The position numbers were made by a program, and so were the translations under genes. This document shows, in pieces, positions 9,486 to 18,490 of a stretch of DNA of 64,000 bases (position 1 is the stretch's first letter; each line of letters starts with the position of its first letter). The notes under the pieces are model-generated. The model was not told where the DNA came from, ran no database searches, and saw only the letters and a list, made by a program, of their open reading frames with translations. This DNA is from Pseudotamlana agarivorans (GTDB lineage: Bacteria > Bacteroidota > Bacteroidia > Flavobacteriales > Flavobacteriaceae): NCBI RefSeq assembly GCF_001642835.1, contig NZ_LXEI01000015.1, forward strand, positions 52,906-116,905, read 5' to 3'.

Positions 9486-11885
9486 TTAATAATTTATTTT
9501 AACTTTTAAATTAATGTTCCTTCCTAATTCATCACTAAAGTATCGAAGTCTATTTAAGTAGTCTCTGTAAGAGGTATTGAAAATATTTTCGACATTAAAT
9601 TCTAGCTTTAAAGTACTTTTTTTAAATACCTTAAAATATGCAGAACTCGTAAAACTAAATAATGTATAGGCAGAAGGTGGGGTGCTTATATCAACATAAT
9701 CATTGCTGTTGGTAATAGCGTTATAGGTATAAAAATTATAATCGGGGTAATTTTTTTGTTGTAATACAGTTTTATTTATTAAACTAACCGATAGTTGGTT
9801 TAAATCTTCATTGTAGTAGGAAATACTGTTGGTAAAGTTTCCTGCAGGCATATTTATAAGCGGTATATCCTCGGTTTGATTTGTGCCTCGTAACCAACCA
9901 AAACTTCCTTTATAACTAAATTGTTTGTTAATTCTCACTTCTAAATCTAAGTCTACGCCATAAATGGTAGCATCAACCTGATCGTATTCCCAAACAGGAA
10001 AAGCGCCTCTAATGGTAGTGGTAATGCCCGTAGGAATAAGCTGCATATAGCCTTTAATAGAATTTACATATGGGCTAAGGGTGAAACCGAAATACTGATT
10101 ATTTCTCTGTAATGAAGCAATAAGTTTATTCGAAATTTCTTTTTCTAAGGTTAAGCTTCCAATTTCAATTCTCGCCGCACTATGATGCAATCCGTCACTA
10201 AATAATTCGGAAGGATTTGGCATTCTAGATGCTAAGCCATAATTTAAAAACAATTCAAAATCATCGCTAAAATGTCTCATATAGCTCAAATTAGCTGAGA
10301 AATTAGAAAACGAAAATTCAGGATAGGTTAACGTTTTAGAATTATTTGTGATTCCAGATTCAAATTCTGGGAACAATTCATCATAATTATAAGTCTCTTC
10401 CCAATCGGTGGTATTATACCATTTTCTTGCTTTAATTTCAGAAAAGTCATATCTAAAACCAGCACTGATTTCGCTAAATAAATTCAGCTTATAATTTCCA
10501 GTAGCATAGATACCTGCATCATATTTTTCGTAATCCGGAATTATAGGACTCACCCCCGTACCTGAAACGGCATCATTTTCTTGAAAACGCACTAGGAAAC
10601 CGGTATTAATTTCTGCTTTATCAAAGACGTCTATTTGCAAATTAGGTTGAAACGACGTGGTAAATAAACGAAGGTCGATTACTGGTGTATTAGCATCATC
10701 ACCGCGTCGTAAATCGAATTCTTTTCTTCTATTAATTTGAAAATCATATTGCATGGATAATTTCCCTAGCCTTTTAAAGCGTTTATATGCTTCAACCTTT
10801 CCAAGTTGGTGAGAAACATGCTGCTTGGGATATCCAATGTTATACGAGAAATCATCTTTAATTCGAGGTTCTTGGCTATTTATGGCTGTAACCAAATCGT
10901 TCACATTCCCAATATGGGAGGCTGCTAAAATGCCTAATTCATTATCAACAAAACTATAAAAGGCATCAAATCCCTTTTCGAAACTAGTATAACCCACATT
11001 GGCTGAAACATTAGCATTTTTTATCCCACTATTCGTTAAATAATAATCGGGCGCTTTAAAGTCGCCAAATTGCTTGTAGCTACCTTGTATTTTAGCATAA
11101 TATCCCGATTTGTATGTTTTAACGAGTTCTGAATTCACATTCCCACCAAATCCATTTGTGTTTAACGAAAGTGAAGTACTTCCAAAAAGACTGTCTTTAG
11201 AGGCATATTTTTTTGGTTTCACAAGAATTAATCCGCCTATAGCATCGCTTCCGTACTTTAACGTGTTGGCGCCCTTTATCACTTCTAATTGATTACTTGT
11301 ATTGATATCAATATTAGGTGCATGCTCGTCTCCCCATTCCTGATCGAACAGTCGTACATTGTTATTTACAATAATTAACCGACTACTATGTAAGCCATGA
11401 ATCATAGGTTTTACAATAGTGTTTCCCGTGTTTAAAGAGGATACGCCGCTAAGTGTGTTTAGGGCATCGCCTAAAGATTTATCGGTGAAGGCTTCTATTT
11501 GTTTTTTATGAACCATTTGCTGGATGGACGTTTTTTCTTCCTTAGAAGTACCCGTTATTAAAACTTCATGTAGTGCTTCTATATGGTGTTCCATATGAAT
11601 ATCTATATGTCGTTTTTTAGGGATGTCAACCTCTAACCGTTTGGGTTCACAACTTACATGTGATACGACTAACACAATAGTGCCTTCACATAAATCAGGA
11701 AAGGAAAACCTGCCATCAATATCTGCAGAAGTATAGGTGTTAGCCGTTTCGTTATGAATAGTAGCTCCAGATAAAGGAGTACCGTCATGAAAATCGGTTA
11801 CCGTTCCATCTAAGGTGTGTGTACAGTTTTGGGTGTAGACTAGGCTATAAAAGCAAAGTGCTACAATCCATAAATATTGTTTCAT
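9486..11885 (-). CDS. TonB-dependent receptor, probable transition-metal importer
   Basis: A 799-residue outer-membrane receptor. A signal peptide (ending SLVYTQ) is followed by a carboxypeptidase-like domain (CTHTLDGTVTDFHDGTPLSG), a plug (KSLGDALNTLSGVSSLNTGN; KGANTLKYGSDAIGGLILV) and a barrel ending NLKVKINY. The architecture resembles receptors for metal ions or metallophores rather than polysaccharide SusC proteins. It is flanked in the same orientation by two small His-rich exported proteins, an arrangement seen for zinc-type uptake loci, so zinc or a similar divalent metal is the best guess. Confidence 0.88.
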   Translation of the reverse strand: MKQYLWIVALCFYSLVYTQNCTHTLDGTVTDFHDGTPLSGATIHNETANTYTSADIDGRFSFPDLCEGTIVLVVSHVSCEPKRLEVDIPKKRHIDIHMEHHIEALHEVLITGTSKEEKTSIQQMVHKKQIEAFTDKSLGDALNTLSGVSSLNTGNTIVKPMIHGLHSSRLIIVNNNVRLFDQEWGDEHAPNIDINTSNQLEVIKGANTLKYGSDAIGGLILVKPKKYASKDSLFGSTSLSLNTNGFGGNVNSELVKTYKSGYYAKIQGSYKQFGDFKAPDYYLTNSGIKNANVSANVGYTSFEKGFDAFYSFVDNELGILAASHIGNVNDLVTAINSQEPRIKDDFSYNIGYPKQHVSHQLGKVEAYKRFKRLGKLSMQYDFQINRRKEFDLRRGDDANTPVIDLRLFTTSFQPNLQIDVFDKAEINTGFLVRFQENDAVSGTGVSPIIPDYEKYDAGIYATGNYKLNLFSEISAGFRYDFSEIKARKWYNTTDWEETYNYDELFPEFESGITNNSKTLTYPEFSFSNFSANLSYMRHFSDDFELFLNYGLASRMPNPSELFSDGLHHSAARIEIGSLTLEKEISNKLIASLQRNNQYFGFTLSPYVNSIKGYMQLIPTGITTTIRGAFPVWEYDQVDATIYGVDLDLEVRINKQFSYKGSFGWLRGTNQTEDIPLINMPAGNFTNSISYYNEDLNQLSVSLINKTVLQQKNYPDYNFYTYNAITNSNDYVDISTPPSAYTLFSFTSSAYFKVFKKSTLKLEFNVENIFNTSYRDYLNRLRYFSDELGRNINLKVKINY

Positions 11886-11915
11886 TGAATATTGTTTTAG
11901 TTTAAAAAAGGGATT

Positions 11916-12248
11916 TTAAGCTAAAACAGGAGGTCCTCTTAAGGAAAAAGAAAGTGGTTTGTGATTTTTGAGCGTTTTATAACTTGTAATAGCTACATTA
12001 GCAGGAGGATTGGTTTTAAACCAATATGATATGGTATCAATTAAAAGTATGTGAGTATGCAGAGGAAATTTTTGAAACTCACAATCTAAGTCCACTTGAT
12101 GAAAGTGTGTAGAATCGTCTCCAGAGCATACTTTGTGGTTATGATGTTCTAAAACATGCGCGAACTTTGACGCAGCAGGAAACAACAACGTAGCCACAAG
12201 ACATAGAGTGAGTATTCTAAAAATGATATGTTGCTTTTGGGCTATCAT
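11916..12248 (-). CDS. Small His-rich exported protein
   Basis: A 110-residue protein with an N-terminal hydrophobic helix (ILTLCLVATLLFPAASKFAHV) followed by HVLEHHNHKVC and further His and Cys residues (STHFHQVDLDCEF, PLHTH). The C-terminal half is short and ends SLRGPPVLA. No family was recognised. It directly abuts the upstream gene (stop TTA at 12249-12251, start at 12248) and precedes the TonB receptor by 30 bases, so the three are likely one transcript. A periplasmic metal-relay role is inferred from the His content. Confidence 0.7.
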   Translation of the reverse strand: MIAQKQHIIFRILTLCLVATLLFPAASKFAHVLEHHNHKVCSGDDSTHFHQVDLDCEFQKFPLHTHILLIDTISYWFKTNPPANVAITSYKTLKNHKPLSFSLRGPPVLA

Positions 12249-12560
12249 TTAATCGATAAAACGTTTTAATCCAATTCTACGAAGCATTTTCTTTTCGAAG
12301 TTCCAGAAAAATTTATATTGACCAAAAAGCCACCCAAAAAAGACAAGCATGAATTGATACATCACAAATAATAAAAGAATTCTAATAGTCCAATACCCAA
12401 AACTTCCAAGGTTTTCGCTTGTAATATGTAAGTAATTAAGAATAGGTTTTCCAATGAAGGATGCCGTAGAGCCTGTAACAGAAAACACTACAAGTATGAC
12501 AATAACTTCCCAGTTATGTTCAATGTCCCAACGTTCTTTTAGTTTATTCACAAATTTCAT
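12249..12560 (-). CDS. Small membrane protein, DUF6787-like
   Basis: A 103-residue protein with two or three hydrophobic helices (WEVIVILVVFSVTGSTASF; YWTIRILLLFVMYQFMLVFF) and a conserved-looking basic tail, FGQYKFFWNFEKKMLRRIG. The pattern resembles short flavobacterial membrane proteins annotated DUF6787; that assignment is from memory and tentative. It is first in the minus-strand group that ends with the His-rich lipoprotein. Confidence 0.65.
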   Translation of the reverse strand: MKFVNKLKERWDIEHNWEVIVILVVFSVTGSTASFIGKPILNYLHITSENLGSFGYWTIRILLLFVMYQFMLVFFGWLFGQYKFFWNFEKKMLRRIGLKRFID

Positions 12561-12586
12561 TTGGCTGCAAAAGTATTAATTCTATT

Positions 12587-13027
12587 TTAAATTCTAGGAA
12601 CATAAGGTCCTAATCTTTGTTTGTAGGTAAGTTGGAAGTAAATAAAATAATTATAAAGAAGATAATTTACTTCGTATCCATAATCGATACCTTGGTTATA
12701 ATTAATTTGTAATTCATATAAATTTGGAGAGTAGCGTTGCGGTTGTAATACGCGCTGATTCCACTCGATAACATATTGAAAGTTTCTGTTTTCTAAAAAA
12801 CTTTGAGAGTAATACCCTCTTGGTTTTGCTGTACTAGCTACCCAATAATTAAATCCAGGTTCAATTATAATAATTTCATAACCAGCTTCTTCATTAGCGA
12901 TTGTAACCGTGTCGTTTTCTTTTAATGATTCTAACTGCTCGTCATTAGCTGTTGCAGTCCCCGACTTTGTCGTGTGGCAACCGATAGCAAATAAGAGGAT
13001 TAAAAGGCCGTAAAAGTACTTTTTCAT
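12587..13027 (-). CDS. Small lipoprotein, DUF6146-like
   Basis: A 146-residue lipoprotein when started at MKKYFYGLLILLFAIGC; the open frame runs 18 codons further upstream but without signal character. The mature part contains EPGFNYWVASTAKPRGYYS and NYLLYNYFIYFQLTYKQRLG, aromatic-rich and resembling the flavobacterial DUF6146 family. No known activity. It lies 26 bases upstream of the DUF6787-like gene on the same strand and may be the leader gene of that group. Confidence 0.7.
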   Translation of the reverse strand: MKKYFYGLLILLFAIGCHTTKSGTATANDEQLESLKENDTVTIANEEAGYEIIIIEPGFNYWVASTAKPRGYYSQSFLENRNFQYVIEWNQRVLQPQRYSPNLYELQINYNQGIDYGYEVNYLLYNYFIYFQLTYKQRLGPYVPRI

Positions 13028-13266
13028 AAGTTGTTTTAAGCTTGCTTGATTAAATAGTTGCCTTTTAAAGATTAAAAACATAATCTCTTTCTAATGTAAT
13101 TTATGATTAAGATACAAAAAGTGTTTCACATACTAAGCTGATATTGAAGTTACTCTGAAGGATGCTGTTCCTAATTAATATGAATTACAACTGTTAAAAA
13201 AAATGTATTGACAATAGTATCCAAAAGATGGAATTTATATCTTGTAATACTTTTAAACAAAACCCT

Positions 13267-13881
13267 ATGAAAAGTATTTTATCCTTCATAAAAACAACCT
13301 TAATTGGCGGATTGTTTTTTATCATTCCCATCTTTTTAGTGATTTTCTTAATTGAAAAAATATTACATGCTTTTGGAAAAGTTGTAGGGCCTATTGCTGA
13401 TAAAATAGATTTTACTTTTTTAGGCGGACAAATAACGTCTAAATTTATTGCGGTAGTACTATTGTTTATTTTATGTTTTATTGCTGGGGTGTTTGCAAGA
13501 ACTAATAATGCCACACGTTTTAAGGATTGGATAGAGAACAATATTTTGTCTAACGTTCCTGGTTATTCATTATTAAAAGGTATGACGGAAGCTGCAGCAG
13601 GATTGGATTCTAAACATTTAAAAGATGTAGTACTTGTTGATATTGAAGAGGTTTGGCAAATTGGTTTTTTAATGGATCGCATAGATGATGAGCTTAATGC
13701 CGTATTTATTCCTGGCTCACCAAATCCTATGGCAGGTGATGTTGTTATTGTGAAATGGGATCGCTTAAAAAAGATAGATATTGAAGAAATAAATGTTATG
13801 AAATTTTATAGAAAGTTAGGAGTAGATTCTAATAAAATTATCGAAGGTAAGTTCGATAATTCAACTTTTTCAAAAAAATAA
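13267..13881 (+). CDS. DUF502 membrane protein
   Basis: A 204-residue protein starting MKSILSFIKTTLIGGLFF, with two membrane helices (residues 8-30 and about 60-80) and a soluble domain containing the DUF502 hallmarks VPGYSLLKGMTE and FIPGSPNPMAGDVVIV. The open frame extends 13 codons upstream to 13228, but a weak -7-like sequence (TATATCTTG) near 13236 lies inside that extension, so 13267 is preferred. DUF502 proteins are widespread inner-membrane proteins of unknown function. The unit ends at a strong hairpin. Confidence 0.85.
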   Translation: MKSILSFIKTTLIGGLFFIIPIFLVIFLIEKILHAFGKVVGPIADKIDFTFLGGQITSKFIAVVLLFILCFIAGVFARTNNATRFKDWIENNILSNVPGYSLLKGMTEAAAGLDSKHLKDVVLVDIEEVWQIGFLMDRIDDELNAVFIPGSPNPMAGDVVIVKWDRLKKIDIEEINVMKFYRKLGVDSNKIIEGKFDNSTFSKK

Positions 13882-13903
13882 AAAGGTGCTGGTAATTAAG
13901 ATA

Positions 13904-13949
13904 TAAAAAAAAGCTGTGTGAATTTTTAATTGTTTCACACAGCTTTTTT
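13904..13949. terminator. Bidirectional terminator
   Basis: AGCTGTGTGAA and TTCACACAGCT form a perfect stem flanked by A-runs on the left and T-runs on the right. It serves the converging DUF502 and DUF937 genes. Confidence 0.9.
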
Positions 13950-13967
13950 CATTTATAATAGACTGGA

Positions 13968-14606
13968 TTATTTTCCACCAAATAAACCGCCCAGTACGCC
14001 ACCTAGGCCACCTTTATTTTTATCACCTCCAAGCATCATACCAGCTACATCATCAATAACGCTACCATCACCATCGGCATCTAGCATGCTTTCTAAGAAG
14101 TTTTGTTCATGTCCTGAATCGTTTCCTGCTAATAGACCTCCTAAAAGGCTTCCCATATCATTTGGTGAGTTTACATTTTGTTGCCTAGTTTGTTTTCCTA
14201 ACAAACCCATTAATAGAGGTGCTGCTATTTTCAAAATCTGACTCACCGAATTGGCATCCATACCAGATTTAGCTCCTAAGGTATGCTCAATGCTTTGTTG
14301 TTTAGATCCTAAAACATGGCCTAAAATGTTTCCGCCGTCATTAATAACATCGGCGTTTACACCACCTTCAAATAAACTACCTAGATTATCTAAAATACTG
14401 CCGTCGTGTTTGCTATTTAAAGCATTCATAAGTCCTTCGGCACCTTGAGGAGAATTGGCATTACGTTTCATGGCTGCAGTTAATAGGGGTAGTGCCATGG
14501 TTAAAACATCTTGTGTTTTGTTTTGAGGTTGGTTCGTTTCGCCAGCTACGCCGTTTACAATGGATTTGCCGAGGTCGCTGTTTAATAAATCTAATATTCC
14601 AGACAT
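13968..14606 (-). CDS. DUF937 protein
   Basis: A 212-residue soluble protein rich in Gly, Leu and Asp. The N-terminus MSGILDLLNSDLGKSIVNG and VLTMALPLLTAAMKRN match the DUF937 family; repeated helical units are followed by a Gly-rich tail GGVLGGLFGGK. No signal peptide and no known enzymatic motifs; the related YidB proteins are also uncharacterised. It is a single-gene unit between two hairpins. Confidence 0.85.
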   Translation of the reverse strand: MSGILDLLNSDLGKSIVNGVAGETNQPQNKTQDVLTMALPLLTAAMKRNANSPQGAEGLMNALNSKHDGSILDNLGSLFEGGVNADVINDGGNILGHVLGSKQQSIEHTLGAKSGMDANSVSQILKIAAPLLMGLLGKQTRQQNVNSPNDMGSLLGGLLAGNDSGHEQNFLESMLDADGDGSVIDDVAGMMLGGDKNKGGLGGVLGGLFGGK

Positions 14607-14651
14607 GATTTTGATTTTTAATTAATTAAAATTTTTGCAGGTTTAAGGTAC

Positions 14652-14686
14652 AAAAAAAAGTCCCAACCATAAGGTCAGGACTTTTT
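14652..14686. terminator. Hairpin between serA and the DUF937 gene
   Basis: AGTCC and GGACT arms with imperfect inner pairing around ATAA, an eight-base A run on the left and five T on the right. It is placed to end serA transcription on the minus strand. Confidence 0.7.
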
Positions 14687-14747
14687 AATATCATTTAGAA
14701 TTTTAAAAAAGGTTTTATTTAATAAAGTTCAACCTTTTGATAAAATA

Positions 14748-15698
14748 TTATCCAAGAATACTAATAATTTGCTCAGCTAATTCGGTTCCAATACGGTCTT
14801 GTGCTTCGTTAGTCGCAGCACCTGTATGTGGTGTTAATGATAAAGCAGGGTTCATTAAAAGTTGAATTTCTGGCTTAGGTTCTTTTTCAAAAACATCTAA
14901 AGCTGCTCTAGAAACTTTTCCGCTTTCAAGAGCTTTTACAAGTGCTACTTCGTTAACTACACCACCACGAGCTGCATTAGCGATAATAACACCATCTTTC
15001 ATGATGTTAAATTCTGCTTCGTCAATTACGTAGTTATCTTGAGCAGGCACGTGTAATGAGATGAAATCAGCTTGTTTTAAAACTTCTTCTTTAGAAATCG
15101 TTTCAATTTCGAAGTTTACGGTTTGTCCATCAAAAAATTCTAATTCTAAATTAGCTTTTTCTAAGAAAGGATCGAAAGCAACAACTTTCATTCCGGCACC
15201 TAAAGCCACTTTAGCAGTTGCTTGACCAATACGACCAAAGCCTAAAACACCTAAAGTTTTTCCTTTTAACTCGGTTCCTTTAGCATAAGCTTTCTTTAAA
15301 CCTTTAAAGTTTTGATCGCCTTCTAGTGGCATATCTCTATTAGAGTTATGTAAGAAACGTGCTAATCCGTAAAAGTGTCCGAATACTAACTCAGCAACAG
15401 AGTGCGAAGAGGCAGCAGGCGTGTTAATAACACTAAGTCCTTTTTCTCTAGCGTATTCAACATCAATGTTGTCCATTCCAACACCACCACGACCAATAAT
15501 TTTTAATCCTGGACAAGCGTCTATTAAGTCTTTACGTACTGTTGTAGCACTTCTAACTAATAAAACAGTGATGTCTTTTTCGTTAATATAATTAATTAAT
15601 TGTTCTTGGGCTACTGTGGTAGTAATGACTTCGAAACCACCTTTTTCAAGGGCGTCGATACCACTTTGAGAAATCCCGTCGTTTGCTAATACTTTCAT
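14748..15698 (-). CDS. serA: D-3-phosphoglycerate dehydrogenase
   Basis: Oxidises 3-phosphoglycerate to 3-phosphohydroxypyruvate with NAD+, the first step of serine synthesis. The 316 residues contain the Rossmann motif GKTLGVLGFGRIGQATAK, substrate-loop IGRGGVGMDNIDVEYA, and the catalytic His in SLTPHTGAATNEAQ. It is the short form: no C-terminal ACT regulatory domain, so serine feedback by that route is not expected. It follows serC by 94 bases on the same strand, forming a serine operon. Confidence 0.93.
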   Translation of the reverse strand: MKVLANDGISQSGIDALEKGGFEVITTTVAQEQLINYINEKDITVLLVRSATTVRKDLIDACPGLKIIGRGGVGMDNIDVEYAREKGLSVINTPAASSHSVAELVFGHFYGLARFLHNSNRDMPLEGDQNFKGLKKAYAKGTELKGKTLGVLGFGRIGQATAKVALGAGMKVVAFDPFLEKANLELEFFDGQTVNFEIETISKEEVLKQADFISLHVPAQDNYVIDEAEFNIMKDGVIIANAARGGVVNEVALVKALESGKVSRAALDVFEKEPKPEIQLLMNPALSLTPHTGAATNEAQDRIGTELAEQIISILG

Positions 15699-15713
15699 TT
15701 TGTTGTGTTTTAT

Positions 15714-15784
15714 TTCCGCAAAAGCGAAAATTTAGTAATTTATTTAGTTGTATTTCTAGGTTTTCACTTCCGCGGAAGCGAAAA
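15714..15784 (+). repeat. Direct repeat pair TTCCGCRRAAGCGAAAA in the serC-serA gap
   Basis: TTCCGCAAAAGCGAAAA at 15714-15730 and TTCCGCGGAAGCGAAAA at 15768-15784 differ at two positions. They fall between two co-oriented serine genes. A related core, TTCCGCGAAAGCG, occurs inside moaA near 22262, hinting at a dispersed short repeat rather than an operator. Confidence 0.6.
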
Positions 15785-15792
15785 AATATAGT

Positions 15793-16857
15793 TTATGCTT
15801 TGGCTTCTAATTCGCTCATAACCTCTACAAGAGCTTTTACGCTATCTAAAGGTAGTGCGTTGTACATTGAAGCTCTATATCCACCAACACTTCTGTGTCC
15901 GTTTACACCGCTAATTCCAGCTTCTTTAAGCATGGTTTCAAAAGTGTCTTTTAAGCTTTCATCGGTTAAGTTGAAAGTCGCATTCATTGGCGATCTATCT
16001 TCCTTATCAGCGAAACCTTTAAATAATGGATTTAAGTCAATTTCAGAATACATAACCGTCGATTTCTTTTCGTTTTCTGCTTCGATACCAGCAATACCAC
16101 CTAAACCTTTTAACCACTCTAAAGTTAACATAGAGGTGTAAACAGGAAATACCGGAGGTGTGTTGTACATACTACCTGCTTTAATGTGTAATTGGTAATC
16201 TAAGATAGAAGGAATATCGCGAGATACTTTTCCTAAAATTTCATCTTTAACAACAACAAGCGTTGTACCAGCAGGACCCATGTTTTTTTGAGCTCCAGCA
16301 TAAATTAAAGAGAATTTTGAATAGTCCATAACACGAGAAAAGATATCACTACTCATATCGCATACTAAAGGTGCGTTAGTTTGAGGAATGTCTTTAAATT
16401 GTGTTCCGAAAATGGTATTGTTTGATGTGTAATGTAAATAATCTAAATCTGAAGGAATTTCGAATCCTTTAGGAATATAGTTAAAGTTGGCATCGGCAGA
16501 CGAAGCTACTTCGATAATCTCACCTACTTTTTTGGCTTCTTTTATCGCTTTACCGCTCCAAGCTCCAGTATTTATATAACCTGCTTTTTTATTTAATAGG
16601 TTTAATGCCGTCATTAGAAACTGTGTACTTGCTCCACCTTGTAAAAATAATGCGGTATAACCTTTTCCTTCTAACCCTAAAAGCTCTAATGCTAAAGCTC
16701 TTGCGTTTTCCATAATTTCAACGAAGTCTTTGCTTCGGTGAGAGATTTCAATTAAGGATAAGCCACTATTATTATAATCTACAATTGCTCCAGAAGCTTT
16801 TAATAAAACTTCTTGTGGTAAAATACTAGGTCCTGCACTAAAGTTATGTTTTTTCAT
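15793..16857 (-). CDS. serC: Phosphoserine aminotransferase
   Basis: PLP enzyme that converts 3-phosphohydroxypyruvate and glutamate to phosphoserine. The 354-residue length is typical. The N-terminus MKKHNFSAGPSILPQEVL is diagnostic; the PLP lysine lies in LIYAGAQKNMGPAGTT; HRSVGGYRASMYNALPL is the C-terminal signature. It is the first gene of the serC-serA pair; the phosphoserine phosphatase gene is not in this window. Confidence 0.95.
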   Translation of the reverse strand: MKKHNFSAGPSILPQEVLLKASGAIVDYNNSGLSLIEISHRSKDFVEIMENARALALELLGLEGKGYTALFLQGGASTQFLMTALNLLNKKAGYINTGAWSGKAIKEAKKVGEIIEVASSADANFNYIPKGFEIPSDLDYLHYTSNNTIFGTQFKDIPQTNAPLVCDMSSDIFSRVMDYSKFSLIYAGAQKNMGPAGTTLVVVKDEILGKVSRDIPSILDYQLHIKAGSMYNTPPVFPVYTSMLTLEWLKGLGGIAGIEAENEKKSTVMYSEIDLNPLFKGFADKEDRSPMNATFNLTDESLKDTFETMLKEAGISGVNGHRSVGGYRASMYNALPLDSVKALVEVMSELEAKA

Positions 16858-16933
16858 TTTTCTTGGTAAAAATTAAGATGTAAAGGTCTTAATTAATTAC
16901 ATATTTTTAATTAAAAATTCTTTAAAAGTTTGG

Positions 16934-17992
16934 TCAAATCGCTAATAAAAATTCAACGGAATCTACATCATCTGCATAATCCCAAAGTTGGGGTGTTTGA
17001 GTAGCCCCAAACGGGATTTCATTTTTTGTAAATCCGTTAGACACAATACATTGAATTTGCTGTTTATTTGCATTTAGTTTTTCTTCTAAAAGGGCTTTGT
17101 TTTCGTAATATTCATAGAAAACAGTCGCTATTGGTGAAGCTAAACTTTCGTCTTCTTTAATCATGAAAAAACCATTTTCTAGCATGTCAAATTCACTCAT
17201 TAAATACACAGCTTTATTATAGTCGTAATTATTGGCGTATTTAGCTTTTTCGATAATAGGATGCCAATGATAGAGGCCTTCAAAAAAAGCATCGAATGTA
17301 TAGCCTTTTGGGACGTATATTTTTGATACATTACGACAGCCCAAACCATAATACCTAAAAATGTCTTCAGCAAGATTTTTTAAATCATCTTCGGATTCTT
17401 CACCAGTAAGTACAGCAACCGAGTTTCTGTTGTTTCGTATAATAGAAGGTTTGTCTTTAAAATAATATTCAAAATAACGCGCCGTGTTATTACTACCTGT
17501 AGCAATTACAGCATCGAAATTTTCTACCTTACCTTCAGTAAAAGTGATACAACCTTTAAAATGCGGTTCTACATATTCAAGATATTTTGCTAAGTAGGGC
17601 AGCAGGTGTTTATCATTAGATGATTGTTTTACCAATACATGATGCCCGCTAATTAATACCGATAAAAAATCATGAAATCCTACCAAAGGAATATTTCCAG
17701 CCATGATAATAGCTACTTGTTTTGGTGTGATATTTTCAATGGTATAAGGTTTTAACCAGGTGTTAATATTTTCAAGGGTTAAAGCATCGGCCCAAGATTT
17801 TAAAGCAAAGCGTATGTTTTCTTGAGTAAACCAACCATTGTGTTCTTCTGCTAATTTTAATTGATGTTTAAAGCCGTCGAAGAAAATATCGTTATGTTCA
17901 ACAATATGATCCTTTTGGATAACTTCGTTAGAAAATTGCCTTAAAAAATCTCCTAATTTTATAAAAGCATTAATTCTTTCTTGTAATTGCAT
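16934..17992 (-). CDS. Acyl-CoA reductase (LuxC-like)
   Basis: A 352-residue protein similar to the LuxC acyl-CoA reductase family, which reduces acyl-CoA or acyl thioesters to aldehydes with NADPH. Visible signatures are [53 protein letters not shown] and the likely catalytic Cys in [14 protein letters not shown]. No luciferase or fatty-acid transferase genes are nearby, so bioluminescence is not implied. The divergent ferredoxin gene starts 67 bases away, a neighbourhood that may be conserved in the group; the shared purpose is unknown. Confidence 0.85.
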   Translation of the reverse strand: MQLQERINAFIKLGDFLRQFSNEVIQKDHIVEHNDIFFDGFKHQLKLAEEHNGWFTQENIRFALKSWADALTLENINTWLKPYTIENITPKQVAIIMAGNIPLVGFHDFLSVLISGHHVLVKQSSNDKHLLPYLAKYLEYVEPHFKGCITFTEGKVENFDAVIATGSNNTARYFEYYFKDKPSIIRNNRNSVAVLTGEESEDDLKNLAEDIFRYYGLGCRNVSKIYVPKGYTFDAFFEGLYHWHPIIEKAKYANNYDYNKAVYLMSEFDMLENGFFMIKEDESLASPIATVFYEYYENKALLEEKLNANKQQIQCIVSNGFTKNEIPFGATQTPQLWDYADDVDSVEFLLAI

Positions 17993-17998
17993 TCTGAA

Positions 17999-18030
17999 TT
18001 TGGTTATGAAAGGTTTAGGCGTTATTTTTG
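17999..18030 (+). promoter_or_regulatory. Promoter of the ferredoxin gene
   Basis: TTTG at 17999-18002 and TATTTTTG at 18023-18030 are 20 bases apart, fitting the Bacteroidetes consensus. The promoter lies inside an in-frame upstream extension of the ferredoxin and so fixes its start at 18060. Confidence 0.75.
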
Positions 18031-18059
18031 CTGTTGCAAATTTAGAAAGAAAAAACGCT

Positions 18060-18413
18060 ATGGCAATTATAATAACAGACGAATGTATAAATTGTGGTGC
18101 ATGTGAACCGGAATGCCCGAATACGGCAATTTACGAAGGGGCAGATGATTGGCGCTACAAAGATGGTACGAGTTTGGACGGAACAGTAGTATTAACAAAC
18201 GGAACAGAAGTTGACGCCGATGAAGCTCAAGAACCTATAAGTGATGAGGTTTACTACATCGTTCCAGATAAATGTACAGAATGTAAAGGATTCCATGATG
18301 AACCACAGTGTGCTGCAGTATGTCCTGTAGATTGTTGTGTTCCTGATGATGATCACGTGGAAACAGAAGACGAATTACTAGCGAAACAACGTTTTATGCA
18401 CCCTGATGGGTAG
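18060..18413 (+). CDS. 4Fe-4S dicluster ferredoxin
   Basis: A 117-residue soluble electron carrier. Cluster I ligands are in [12 protein letters not shown] and its partner CPVDC; cluster II ligands are in [18 protein letters not shown], where the eight-residue gap between the second and third Cys is typical of the 2[4Fe-4S] YfhL/Alvin type. The start [15 protein letters not shown] is chosen because the 20 codons upstream contain the promoter. It is a single-gene unit ended by a strong terminator. Confidence 0.92.
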   Translation: MAIIITDECINCGACEPECPNTAIYEGADDWRYKDGTSLDGTVVLTNGTEVDADEAQEPISDEVYYIVPDKCTECKGFHDEPQCAAVCPVDCCVPDDDHVETEDELLAKQRFMHPDG

Positions 18414-18437
18414 AGCGATGTGTCGTTACAACATATA

Positions 18438-18474
18438 AAAAAAGGTCTCAAGCATTGTTTGAGACCTTTTTTTT
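18438..18474. terminator. Bidirectional terminator
   Basis: A seven-base A run, then GGTCTCAAGCATTGTTTGAGACC, then nine T residues. It separates the ferredoxin gene from the converging gene on the minus strand. Confidence 0.9.
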
Positions 18475-18490
18475 TGTGTTAAGTTAAAAG

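Noticed and set aside
13194..13541. 115-codon frame antisense to DUF502
   Set aside because: Overlaps a well-supported gene and its promoter; no recognisable product.
16934..17992. Bioluminescence locus from the LuxC-like gene
   Set aside because: No luxA, luxB, luxD or luxE neighbours; the family is used more widely.
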